Origin: Ascidia mentula
Taxonomy: Eukaryota > Chordata > Ascidiacea > Phlebobranchia > Ascidiidae
NCBI GenBank assembly: GCA_947561715.1
Contig: OX387200.1
Coordinates: forward strand, 5,768,501-5,832,500
Direction of reading: 5' to 3'
DNA: 64,000 nucleotides
This document shows, one piece after another, positions 48,747 through 62,600 of this stretch. The position numbers were made by a program, and so were the translations under genes. Positions within the stretch are counted from its first letter, which is position 1, and each line of letters opens with the position of its first letter. Under the pieces are notes generated by a model. It searched no databases and was not told the DNA's origin. It worked only from the letters and a program-made list of their open reading frames with translations.

Positions 48747-50628
48747 GTCGCTCGGATTTCTTGATGGTCAGATTTGTAAACTACATTTACATAAAGTTTA
48801 AGTTATTATTTTCGAAAATAATTGCATGTCCTATGTCTATAAAGTAAAAACCAAGCGCTTCTCATTAACGTTGATACTGCAATTTCCAAAATTTAAAGTA
48901 TTAGTAATGCAAATAATATAATACGTTGTTGGCATTTCCATTGACAGCTGATGCGTGAACACAACACGTGACCATTGCAGTGACTACTCTACCGTGAATG
49001 ATTGTAGAAATAACAAGTTTTCTGTCTTTGAAAATCTAAGTTTTGGTGATTACATTTAAAACAACACTAATTTAGATGTAGCTTAAAACATGGAAACTAA
49101 AAACATATATTTGAAGTTTTCTTCCGATCTGTTTTCACAGCGACAGCTGGTGGAAGATTATGAAATAAAAAAAATATTTTGTGTTTAAAAAACTTCCTGC
49201 ATGATATATGCAAGAACGATGTCCCTTAAAGTTTTGTGTTTGAATGACAGTTTTACGTACTAGAGATTGCTTTAGAATTGTCACATTAACTTCGCACCGC
49301 TCACTCACTGGAAGCATTATTAACACGTTTTATGGAGCTCTAAAACAACGATTTAGCTACATGTCGCGCACAAAGCATTTATTGCCTAATTGTAATTGTT
49401 TATGATGTTTAACGAGAGAAAAGGGCCCACAGTTACGACATACCGCAGTGAGTACTTGGCGAGCTTGTCACAATTTCTATCGACTTGCTTAAGATGGTTC
49501 CTGCTTTCAAACAAGTTGAATGGCGCTTCCTGTAGGTATAGCAACGAGGTATAACGTATACGATGGCAATCGTGAAACTAGCCTATGTGTGTAGTGCGGC
49601 GAAAAGAAAACACGTACATTCAGGTTTTAACGCCTCGGGTATTATTACAAGTAGGTTGCCAGAAGATCAGCGAGGTACTTTGTTTTGAATGAAGATCTGA
49701 CAAACTCATAAGAGATTGAATACGGAAGGCTTGGCAATCGTTGCTTTTCAAAATGGCCCGATTTATGTATAAATCATGGGTCAATGCTTATCGATTCAAT
49801 CGATAGGGCTGCGGATGCGCCGTGAACAAATCTATCGGATTTTGCCACTTCTGTTGAAGCGATGTTTAAGGCAAGTGAAAAAGGTCGGCATTTGCTTGAA
49901 GAGATACCACAGGTGTCCTAGGATAATTCCAAAACAATGTTTTTGTTTGTGGAGTCTGGACTTGAGGTCGGATGCGTCGCCCTAAACATGCAGCAGACTA
50001 TACAGCTTGAGATACTTGGTTTCTTTTTGAGTATAAGATCACGTATTTGGTACGACTATATGAAAAGCAAACGCGGAAAACCTCTTTTCCAATAACTGAT
50101 GTAGGCTATTTTTGTCGATACAATAGCTTTCAGCACTTGACAAAGTGTTTTCTATCAACCCGCGCGATCTTTGTGTACAGTGCCGAACGCCGCCTTCGAA
50201 TATTGAACTTTCAGCGATGGCCTTTATAGTCAACGTCAATCTGGTGAGCGGCGGTTTGGGAATACAAGATGCACTCCCATTCCTGCAGGAATCGCATTTA
50301 ATTTACACTTGCAGTAAGCGCTATTTCTGTGCCACGTTAGGCTATTTCATGAAAACGCGCTAAGTGCAATAGACCGAAATGACCTGGAGATCATCACGCT
50401 TTGAAAGCTTTTGAGGCTCGCTGCGTTGCGGCACAGCCGTTGGCGAGCTGTGCCAAAGCATGTATTATGTATGAGTACAAATATCATTCCCCTCTTGGGA
50501 ATTGCAGTCAGCCAAGCGTTGGCATACGTTACAAAAGGCAGGGATATGACGACCAGCGACAATTATGATTCGTTGTTTACTCTTCCGAACAGGCCTCTGA
50601 GTAGAAAGTAGCTGTCTTGATTGTTTTA
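48747..50628. other. Divergent upstream region of SLC35C2 and the DEP-domain gene
   Basis: No gene recognised. It probably holds both promoters and the 5'UTR of the gene starting at 50629. Several short open frames lack splice or motif support. Confidence 0.45.
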
Positions 50629-53600
50629 ATGTCAAGTGCAAATGTACGTGGAAGAGCGAAGTCGGACACCGCGGTCCAGGTTAAAAAGAGCGGCGGAAAG
50701 ATGAAAAAAACATCGGAGCATAGGAAGGTCAGTCGTCCGTCGTTGCTGCAGAACGTCATGAAAACTACCGTCGGGATCATGCTCAACGTCACGCCGCCAA
50801 TGGAAGAAGGTGGGTTCTGATTTACGTTTTGCGTTGCTTCTGTGTAATATGCTTAAACTAAATCTTGCCTTGCTCTAAACCTCTACTGAAAAAGTGGACA
50901 ATGTTAGTAATACAAGTCAGGGAGCAGTGCTGCTCGGGGAGGAAGTGAGACTGCAAGTGTATTTGATTGGCAAACACAATCCTTTCCGTTCGCAAAATAA
51001 CACAATGAGCTTTACTTGTGTGCATACCCGGCAGTTTTGAAACTGTAACGTCCTGAAATGTGAAAGGCAGAACAATGGTTTATCCTTAAAAAGCAAGCCT
51101 GCACGACCATAAATAGCACAAGGTCTATATAATGTGACCGTCGCAATAGGCAACATTGGCCGAAAACTCACGCGTTAACGCAATTGCAAAAAATGCTGCA
51201 GCAACTCAAATCTCAAACACAACATTTTAACAAGACATGGTACAAGTTTTGTTGGCAACACACACGTCATAATTAGGCACAGGGCCTAAACTTAATTATA
51301 CAAGCAAAAATCGTCGTTTGATTTTGTTGAATCATATCCGATCTTTCTTCTTTTGTTTTTACTCATCCGTATGTTTTGTTGCTATGGTATAACAAATAAC
51401 AGCTCGAACAAGCATTTGCTTCGCTTTCAATTAACATCAGACCAAACACTCCGATTGTTACGGCCTTTGTCTGAGCTATCCACATTGTGTTAAAACAAAC
51501 TTTGGATTATTTTCGTTAATTGTTGCAGTAAAATCTCGGGTAAGAAGTAAGACAGATCACGCGGTACCGAACTTAGTTACGACTCGAATTAATCAACCAC
51601 AATAACATATTGCACCACGTGGTAAACTTGTGCTCGCTAGGGCAATGTTTTTTTCAAAATACCTTGCTATCTGCATGAAAAGGTTTTGGCCCGCTTGCGT
51701 CTAGCAGACAGTATGTGTTTTGTACAAGCATTGTTTCAAGTCTCGTGTGTTGGTCAGATATGTTGCGGTTATGTTTTTACAAAAGACAAAGAGTAAAAAA
51801 AATAGAACTGAATCAAAGCATTTGTGCGAATATGTCTACATACTTTCCACGAGTAATAATTAATGTTAAAAAGTGCATCTCTGCGCGTTGTGAATTATCA
51901 TTGATTTCTGACTCGCTCAATAAATTTAAGCCGATTCACGCCCGTGATCAATGCTTTCCACTGATTGTCACTTTAGCAAACGCATTTCAGCAATTTATTT
52001 CCCTTTGTTCTTCATGATTTGCAAGAATATGAAAGTGTTTGCTACCTTTCTCGGTATTGCCTGTTAGTTGCACGGTTTTAACCGTGGTTGCTTTAACCGG
52101 TTTTATTATACAACAAACATTTTTCGAACAGTAGACGTCACTGCCATTATGAGCTTGGAGTGGCTGTTTTTCCAGGTTGAACGGATGAAACAATGTGATC
52201 TCAGCTAATTTCATTCTACTTTCGTTTTTGTCGTGCTTTTTGTAAGACAAGATAATTTGTAACCCGTGTACCGATTTAAAATGGGTTTCCCTATGGAGGC
52301 CGTCGAATGGTCCGATGCCCTTCAGTGACAGTAAATTCAATACTTTGTCAGACTTTCACTTGAGTTGACAACCATATTGCAAAACATTTTCTATGCCAAG
52401 CAAACTTACGACATTCGAAATTTGGCTGGATAATCACTTAATCGTTTTTTATTCTCAAGCAAGGGTTTGTTGGACTAATTTACTTGCCAGTGTGAAATGA
52501 AACCGCATATGGCGGCGTGAATATTTGCCTAAAAAGAACCACATTTTAATTTTGTCCTGTTCGTTTTCCGCACTTTTGATTGATCTGGTTTTGTTGTTCG
52601 GGCTAACGGACTTATTCTATTAACATATCTGCCTTTACTATTGATTTGGAATAGGACGTTTTGAAATATATTCAGTCAATTTCATGTAATTCCCATCCTT
52701 GCAGACAAATTAAGGAAGACCGGAAGAAAGACTCAACAATATACATCCTGTTTAGTGGCCCTCATGTCCGCTGCGTCATATCTCGCTCAGTATTTTTAGC
52801 GCCAAGTTGCTAATCAAACACGTGACATGGGTTTTTGTGCTGGTTTACAACAAAAATTTACAGGTGAAGTAAAAGGACAGTACTCTTACACAGCTTATTT
52901 CTCTGCTTCAAATATTTGTTGCACTTTTTCAAATCATCTCATCAACGTCGTCTTGTTGTGTTTTATAATATATTTATTTATGTTGGTTCGGAATTTGTTG
53001 AAAGCTTGATACGTTCAAGCTTCCGTCGCACCAAAAGAAAGAGACTGTGGAGTCCATCGCAAAAAGTGACCCAAATGTCTAAGGGTAAATAATCCTCACA
53101 GTACCCAGATGCGATACCGCAAAAATGCAAGACTATTTTTTGCAGACTTCAATATTGACACGATTGGAAATTTCAATGTTTTTTTCAAAGAATGAGAATA
53201 AATTAAGTTTACGGATCATGGCACCATTTGAGCACTATTGCGGCCTAAAAATACCCAATTCCACTCCTGTCGTTCTCCGCAATCCAGCAATGTACGACAA
53301 ACAACTCGTATAGTGTGGTGTGAGAACGCCTCTCACCGCACAAATCAACAGAAACTTCCGAATAATCAACACCTCGCGGAGGTAGGCGATTTGGTATATG
53401 AGACCGCGTCGCGCAACCGCCTGTGCATGCTGTGCATTAAATACGTGCGCTTGCTTAGCCCATAGCCAGCGCTAATTTCGAGTGCAAACTTATAAACTGA
53501 CTGTGATTCACTTGGCGCGTCACACCTATTATCACAGAGCTGGCTTTGTTTGTCTCTATGTTGCACTGCCCGCTCAACATGCGCACATTGCACAGGTGAC

Positions 53601-56600
53601 GTTCTTTCCGGTTGGTGACGGTAGGCTGTCTGATGTGCTTGTAGTGTTGGTTGGATAGAGAGTTGCAGGAGCTTCTTTGTTGGGCGTTACCTTGTATAGG
53701 CCAGGCGTCAACTTTGTGGTTCCCCAGTTGAATTATTGTATGATCGAGATGATAGAACGGTATAGTTACACCGTATGTGGCGTTATATATTGTATGAACT
53801 GTATATGTGCATATTACCGGCTTGTGACTTTTGAAATGTGGTTCAATCTTTGACCAATTACCGATTCTTGCCACGTGGTGGTAGATGTTCCAGAGCCAGA
53901 AAACGTTCTTCAGGCTGTGGTAGCGACCACAAACTTTGACTTGGGGACCCAGAATATATCTAAGTTTTTTTAAGACGCGAAAACAAGTCAATAATATCCA
54001 AAATAAAACGTTAAAATGAAGTACCTCAACTAATTCCTATAGCCAAGCTGTAATCTTCATATTCCAGTATTAGTCGATCGTTTTTTTTAATTGTACATTT
54101 GCATGATGCTTGTTCAGTAAAAGTTAGGCTTGCTAGGTGCATAGTTTTTTGCCTCTGAGATCTACAAAAAGGTCTGTTAAGATTTGTTCCTCGCTTCGAA
54201 CTTGGTTGAAACCAAACTAAACACAAATACTCCCGACAGAAAGTTTGCTAACAAAGAATTGTAATGACGTCAGCGGAAGCGCATGCGCACTCAGCTTCCC
54301 GTAGATTATAACCGACTGAAAATACGCAGAGAGTATGCAAAGGTCTCGCTTCAAAGCGATCAGATTCTTGTGTAGTAGCGCGTCTATTTATCTTGGCGTT
54401 GTCAGATTTTGTCAGGTAAGCGGAATTGACCTTGCGGGTGCACTGAGACGTCCTTTGATCAACCACAGATGAATTATAGATAGTCATGAGCATTCTTGTA
54501 CATTATTGCAGGCGTGCTAGGCAGCCAACACTATCATGACAGTTTTTATCAAGACCGACAGGCCAGCGTAATGTTTATCGCGGGGTATTTTGAAGGTGAT
54601 TCTTGTTTTGAATCTGTGCGGAAATACGCGCTAACGACAGTCACGTTCGGAGCTAGAAAAGCACCATAAGATCAGAGCTGGCGTAATGCATGACGTTATT
54701 GCAATACAGAACGCCCCTGCCCTTTCTATTTATATATCCTTCCACCACTGACAGGTTGTTTGTAACCAAATTAACTTTGGGTTGGGGTTGTGAGGGTATT
54801 GATGTTCAACACTGCCGTATGAATGTCACAACGTTGGAAGTGTTTTTCTCTTATAACAGATTGCTACCAGAGTGCATTACGACGCTGAGAATGATTATAT
54901 TTGGTGAAGATTAATAACGGAAACGTAAGACTCGTGCCCAAAGAGCATGGTCGTCGCGCAAGGCGTCTCTGATTGAAGTTTTTGACGTCAGCAAATGGCC
55001 AAAGTTGTAGCTTCTTTGCGTAAGCGAATTTATGATGCTGAAGTCTGGTGTCGTCTGGGCGACGTCTGGTGATAGTTTTTATTGTGAGACCTACAGACGA
55101 AACAGGACTAGACACAGGAGCTTAACAAAATCTTTGAAATTTGATCATATTCCCGGTATTTATGAGGTTGTGAGATGATACACACATACATTATTCAGAA
55201 AAAAAGGCAAGGAATGTAAGTGTATGCTAAGAAAGAAACAAACTTGAGGAGGTTTTGATAGCTTTAGCAGTGTTTCTGACATTCAGCGGAGAGGGAAGGT
55301 AAGTCTTTAAATAAACATTAATAACAGTTACCCAGTCAAGACGGGACAAAACAACCCAGTGTGGTTTTTAGTATGATAAACTTGTGGTTACGTCACTAGC
55401 CGCGCAACGCGTCGTGGCGGCAGAGCCTGCGTCGGATGAGCGGGTCGCCTGATCTCACTTCCGATTGTTGACAGGCCCAAGCTAGCGAGGTTCACTCGTT
55501 AATTTGTTTGCGTGTATGAAGCTAGCCGAAGTTATGGAAGCTTGCTGAGAGCGTTGTTGTGATATTTGTGTGCGAGGAGGGAGTAGGCGGTGGGCTCGCA
55601 CCATACGCAACCGTTAGTCGCAGCCTAAACGGAAGTGACGCGTATTGGTAGATAGCAGGTGTTTGGCGTGTGCGTAGTATTGTACTCGACTGTTTTTGTG
55701 TGCGATGGTATAGGGTGCGAGTGTGAGCATTAAGTGTATAGCTACCAAGGATCACAGTTCAGCGCGTGTGAAAAAAAAACTTTTAGCCTTTTTTCCGCGT
55801 AACCATAGCTTCCGTCAATTCAACAGGCTATTTTTACGTTGCGAAAAGCGAAACCTTTTTGTTATCCTCTTAAACGCTAATAAGCAGATCCTCTTTTATT
55901 AGCGATAAATATGAAGTATGTAGGGATAAAAAAACACAACCTGCCAAGTTACATTCACATTGTGCACTGACTGTCCGGTTTGTGTCAGCAATATACTGTG
56001 ATACTAGTTGTTGGATATACCAAACTCGTCTCGATATGATAGAAGATCGCAGCCACAAGCAAAACTATCATCATCCCGCTTCCAACATGCAATCTCGCGA
56101 CCTAATTCCCGGCAGTCCAGGATCAAGGCACCTCACAAGGAGGGCAACTACGGTCGCATCCAGCAACCACAGCAATTCTTCCAGTCCTAGGGTCGCGCGG
56201 GACAGAGCGGGCAGTAGAAACCACAGCAACATACGACCGCCGCCGTTGAACCACGTCCCTTCTACGGGCGGCGACGATGGCGAGGATTTGTACATGGACA
56301 TGACTGTCAAAGGGAGCACGCCTCCTCGGCGTTCCAACACTGTGTCATCTTCACCACGGTCTAACTCAACGTTCGTGACGCAGCAGCAACGCAAAGAAAT
56401 CATGAGGATTGATACCAGGGCCGCTCAGGGCAAATGGGATCATATGGATTCTATGCTGTCACCGTTATCACCACCGTTTGGCAGTGACGGTGACGATGGC
56501 GACTATGCAGATATGACAGGGGTCAATAGTGCGAGCAACAGTCCTCATTTGACTCACCGCAGTAGTCCAGTTAACTCCATGCGTTCGCGAACTGCTGGTG

Positions 56601-59600
56601 GAAGCCAAAGTATGGTGGTGCGACATCCAACCAATTCACCCCGGACGCCGACCGGAGTACAGCGTCACGAATCCTTGTTAAAACCGATTCCGACCTTAAA
56701 CAACAAAACAGGGGTGACCTCGGGTCGCGGTAAGAACATCATAAAGGAAGGAAGCTTCCACAAAGACGACGATGGTGACTATGACGATTACGAGGACGAC
56801 TACATGCCGATGACACCCAAGAAACCAACACCAGCCGAATTTTCGCCACGACCCGCGTTGCCGCCCGATTTGACAGTTCGTCCGGCAACCCCTACAAAGC
56901 TCTTTCAATCCATGTCGCTCACAAACGTGGCCCAAACGGCGAAGATTCCACCTCGCAGCTTTGGTTTTTCTGACTCTAGCGAAGATGAAGAGGAACAAAA
57001 TAAGAACACCGCGGCACAGGCCAAAATAAACTACCGTAGCAAATCTCTCAACGCTTTTAACGAGAACGCTCGTCCAACAGACCTAAGGCAGACCAAAGCC
57101 TTGGTTGACAAGAAGCCCGGGTCCACAGAAGCTGGACGTGCTGCAAGGAAGTATTTGCAGCACGGGGATACGAAACTATCTCCGGTAAAACGGAATTCGT
57201 CCTTCGGTTTGGCGCGATCATCATCGCGTGCTGGGAAACAGGGCGGCGTCGTGTCCCGTATTTCCAAAGTGAGACAGACCACCTCGGCTAAAAATGCACC
57301 GTATTATGACGACGATTCGGATAGCGACGACAACATACAGCCCGCCCCTAGTCCGAATAAAATACTCCAGCGTACCACTAGCTGTCTGAGCAAGCCCTCG
57401 GCGCCCGAGTTCGAGCGAAGGAGAAGTCAAACTCTAGATCAGCTTGGAACGAAGTCCTTCGATACCCAGGGTAGCGATGATGGCGAGATGCTGCCTGACG
57501 GAACAAAAGGAAGCAAGCAACAGTTGGATGGTTCCCTGTTGATGAAGTTACTCGCGAGCGACGTGCGTTCGAAGTCACTGGATAAGAAGTACCTGGAGTG
57601 GCTGGCCAAGACTTCGCCCTACGCATCTCGCCACTCTTCAGCATCGGGAAGGCAGCAGGGCCGGTCAACGAAGACCAGTAGTGTAAAGTCGCCAGTCACT
57701 TCAGACGACGAAATCGACGCCCAGGTAAATGACGACGAGGCGTTCGAGAACTTTAGCAAAGTCATTCAAGGTGGATATAACCATCAGGCGGTTGCGACTA
57801 AAGTAAAATCACCAGATAAGAAAACATCTGGCGTGTCGCTGGCTGATTTCGCTGAAATGCGTTCGCACAAATCGCCCGAGACGCCCGACTCCAGGCCGCG
57901 GGAAAACGTGAAGGAGGAAATTGAGGCGATGAAGAAAGCCATGACTCTGAAACCAGTGGTTGCTGCTGATAGTGTCGAGTTTTCTGATTTGGCGAAAGCG
58001 TTTTACGAAGACTACAACAATGACAAGAAGAAGAAGGGAAAGAAAGGGGAGAAAAAGAACGAGAAGAAAAACAAAGACGTGAAAAAAGTAAAGGAAAGCA
58101 GAAGCATGCGCAAAAGTTTCAGATTTGGAAGCAGAAAGAAATTAACCGCATCAACTCCAGAACTGAGCGAAAAACAAACCAAAAGTATTGGTTCCCCGGC
58201 CCAGGAGGAGGCGAGTGGTTTGCCGAGCATTAAACCTCCTCTCGGAATTTCCCCCGCAAAGAAGAGCCACACGAGGGAGAGGTCATCCTCTTCTTCCAAC
58301 TCCCTGAAACGCTCCGAGAAAAAGAACGATGCCAAGGACAACTGGAGCAAGGCGCGGACACTGGAACGGGGGATGTTCCTCTCGAATCATTCGGCGCATG
58401 ACGTAACCGACGTTAACGCTTCGTGGGAAAGCAATCTTAAGGTGATGGAAAAATCTTCGCTGTCAAAGTCGGGCACTCTCAGTCGACTGTTTACGAAAAA
58501 AGTGAAAGAACGAAAAGGACTTGACGTAGTCGATTCGGCGAGCAAGATCTTTAGTCCGGACGGCAGCGATAGCGATCATAACGATTCCAAAGGCGGCACC
58601 CTGGAACGTCCAGTCAGTAATGAAGCAGATCTGACCCCCTCGCAACGCTATTTCAAGCTTTGCCAGATCTCCAAGGGGATGGTGATCAAACAGGACGCGA
58701 TCGACAGCACCGAAGGCATAGAAATCGGGTTCATCAATGGAAACAAGTCCACGTCCAGAAGGCCGACCCACGTTAACAAATACGCCACCATTACCGGGCT
58801 GTACCTGTCGCAACAGCAAGGACAGGATTCGAGCCCCAAAAAACTGAGCAGAAATCTTAGCGCTGAGGGCTCGGGCAAAGTTTCCGACGCAAGTGGAACA
58901 GAAGAGGGCGGCAGTCGGATAAAACGCACGAGGCCAAGTTTGCGCGGTCTTAGTAACTCACTTTCGCGAAACACCAAAGCTTCAGGTGGATACGGGGGAC
59001 ACGATCTCTACATCTCTTAAATTATTAGGAAATGTAGTCAGATTTAACTGCTTGCAGTTTTAAATGCTACAGTCGTGTAATACACAAACTACCACGAATT
59101 AGATGTTTTTTGGGTTTACTAAATTTTAGGGGAAATCGTATTGCTTGCACCTGGTATATTTTTAAACTACAGGTGCAAGTAAATTTTTGCTTACTTAAAC
59201 CGCACCGATATTGCTTTAACAATTTAACATTTCCTGTTGTTTATTTTGTGACAGCCTTGAAGAATTTTGCGATCGGAGAAGAGGAAGGAGCGAACGACTA
59301 CTCGCTCAAACAAGAACTAGGAGTACAACAGGTAACTTAGTTTGCGATAAGCCTCAACCAATATTTCAATAGCCATTACCAGACGTCCTGGGTTTGTTGT
59401 CGTATTGTTCCGTTAAGATACGTGTATGAAAAAGAGCGGATTATTTTCGTCATTTTAATTACGTCATGTTGTAACTAACTTTGCGCCACCCCGTAACAAT
59501 GCCGCCCGTGATCTCTATTCCGGTCAGCTGACGCATTGCGTTGTCAGGAAGCCGCTAGCAACACATTATGACGTCAAGCGCACGAGACGTGGGTCGGTCT

Positions 59601-62600
59601 GTTGTAAAATCGCCGGGGCGTAACGCCAACGGAAATATCGGTTTTCTTTTGACGCGAAATGCGAGACACGATACCAGGTGTAAGCGTTCACTTAAAATCC
59701 TTGCCTTGCATGACAAGGGCACGTGTAGCGACCTTTTCTTCACCTAAATTCGGCAAGCGAAGCAAAGGAAACGCCGATCAGGGCTTGCCCAACAGAGCTG
59801 ATATCCCCGGGTTCTGAAGTTTCCTTTGTCGTTTATCTTTGGAATACAGAGAACTGAGATGTTAGTCTTGGGTAATTTTACCAATGTCAGGCGTATGTTC
59901 TGAGCCTTAACGCGAACAGGCAGCGGTTTTGTGTTTCCATCTTTAGTTCTTCAGCAGCAGCAAAGACTTCAGCGCGTAATCTTCGCCCGGCAAATATTGT
60001 CTTCGCCGAGGTAAATATTTGTGTACAGGATCGAATAACGGAATGAACAAACGCCCTTCTTCTAGTTAGAGCAGACTTATCCGAATGACAAACAGCAAGG
60101 AATCGGCTTCAGTGGCACAAGATTGTAGGATCATAATAAAACATGTCGCCATCTGTTTGCTGAAGCGGGTCGCTCACCCGTCCAAATTTGCTTGAACGAC
60201 AGGATTTGAAGAGCTGTAGCAGGGTTTAAAAGAGCCAGGAACTGCACTTTTAGCATCATTTTCAAGTCATAAAGTCCATCGCTGGACAGAGGAGCAGGAA
60301 TGTTAACGATGTCAGAAATCAGTTGTAAGAGTCGTCAAACCAGATTAAGGCGCGCATTCTTATACGTAGCGATTTCGCATCTGATTACTGTATTTGCTAC
60401 AAGACGATTTCTGCGAGCGTGAGCAGCCAAATTACAGGAGTTCGGGCCACGAAGGGATGTAATTTGCGGTCTAAATTGTAATAGGTTAGACAGCCATTGT
60501 ACAGGCAGTATGTTTCTCGGCAGGCGTGTAGTACACAAGGTGCGTCTGAAACTCCAGTTTGATGAATAGTCGTGAGCAGCCTTGAAACCAGTCACAAACC
60601 TATTTCACGAGTACAATGCTATCAGAGTTTGATAATTTTCTTGACGTCAGAACGTGATGAGCGTTAATAGGTTGGTGAGAGCAATGACATCATAAAATTA
60701 AAGGTCAACAATTTTACACCCCGGTGACCGAATAACGTCATTCGTGTTCCTTGAGAAGCGTTTATCTCATAGTATTTGCCAACAATATTGAATATTTCTT
60801 ACACACTTATACTGTGCTGCAGGTTTGAAATAAAGTAAAGGATTTGTTGCGAAACAAAAGTGTTTCGATTAGATGAAGTGTTTAGATCGCTTTGCAGCAT
60901 AAAGCCTTATAAACAAGACCAAAAAATAAATGGCCATTTGCTTCGGGTGTGGCATGTTTTCTATAAGGCGACTGCGCAAAAAAAGCACGCCATTGCCATA
61001 TAACTCTTACGCCGTCGACAACCTTTTACGGACAATTCTGATTTAATGTCTATATTAAGCACTACAGTGTACATCTAATTTGTTAACAAGTATGAGTATT
61101 CATGGCAGAACAGAAATACAGAACAAAGCAAAAATGCACAGTTTTTCTTAGGAAATGTCTAAAAAAGCTGTTGTGTCATTTTTCAGCATGTAATGCAAAA
61201 TTTTTAATGTGCCGACGTTTGTTGCGCTTAAAGCAAAATACGGTTTCGAAACCTTCCGAAGGTGATGCTATGTGGCCCAAGTTGCTTCGGTTAATAAACG
61301 ACAAACTGAGGGCCACAAATCGAGAAGCTCTTCCCGGGTACAATGACGACAAAGCTGTCAAGATCTTGAGATGGGTACGTCACTCTGACACGTTGTTGCG
61401 TCATGGAGGCAAAATATTTGCTAGCCAGTCAGGTTCCAGTAATTTGCGTTACCGAAAAAACGCGTTTGTTATTATTCCATGTTATGGCCTTAGTTCCTTG
61501 AAATGGCGATGAATTCCTCGGATACCGATAACCCACGGCTGTTTCGCACTTAAGCTTGGCAAAAATGTAGACTGGAAGTAATTATTGTGAATGCCTTTTC
61601 TAACTGCCGGGACCTGATCCTGTATTACGGCAAAGTTAATTGACGTGTTTTATTTGCTCATCCAGCACAAAACAATCCACATATTTTATATAAAATGACT
61701 CAGAAAAAGCACATTGTATGTTTCTTACCAGAATGGGCTCACACGCAATTAATGTTGTTAAGAATTAAGTTTAGAAACTCTGAGCGCCCCTTACGGCAGT
61801 GACATGCACAACTGTAGGGTACTTTGTGATTTAATGGCACACACTTGCGGTTTGGAAGGGCAATTTAACAATAATAATCGTAACTGCCAGGTGCTGTTGG
61901 GATGTGAGCCAAACGACATACTTCACTTGCGAAAGTAGTTGCAAGTGTTTCAACTTGCAGCACATTTGGACAACTTGACCGAGCAACGGCGCGTTTTAGT
62001 TCGTTAGGCAAGCGCATAGGGCCGGATCCAAGGGCCAAGACGACAAAACAGACTGTTCGTCAACTTTTGTGACAGTTACAAATTGCTTCCTGACGTAGGG
62101 AGCCAGCATCACGACCGGATATACTGCACGCAAAAAAATGCTTAAGCGCTCAGAAACGATTGGCGCGTGATTTTTGTGAGTTTCTGTCATTTACGTCAGT
62201 TGATCAGCTCCTGCGAATTGCTCAACAATCTGTAATCGAGTATAGTGGGTATCAGATACTGGAAAATAGCTTAAGTTAACAGGCGCACTTGGGTAAAAGC
62301 AACAAACTCGCACAAAGCGGTTCGCCACACTGAGAGCATGTCGCTGGAAAGAATACGAAAGTGGTCGAGCCCAGTGCTTTCTCGTAAACACAGGGCCGCC
62401 TCCACAAAACCTGAATGGCATACGCTGCCTCGGCGCGGATCCAAGACTTTGGTGAGGATTCAAAGCCAAGTGTACGGCGTTTTATTGATACAGTGGTCGC
62501 TCGCTTCGGATTGTGTGGAGGCCGTTTCGACAAAATACATAAACGCGCGTAACACTTTTTTGTGACATTAACGGAAATGTTTTTGCTGCAGGCTCCGCTA

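Noticed and set aside
49776-49985. 69-codon plus-strand frame before the DEP-domain gene
   Set aside because: No donor in phase with 50629 or 55989 and no motif. It probably lies in the 5'UTR or promoter.
55982-56035. Start of the large exon as the true translation start
   Set aside because: There is no ATG at 55982. A consensus acceptor at 55987-55988 matches the phase of the donor at 50809, so these codons are better read as the continuation of exon 1. The ATG at 56036 remains a possible alternative start.
58012-58350. 112-codon minus-strand open frame
   Set aside because: It is the reverse of the Lys-rich and Ser-rich coding stretch of the large exon. Low-complexity coding often leaves the opposite strand open.
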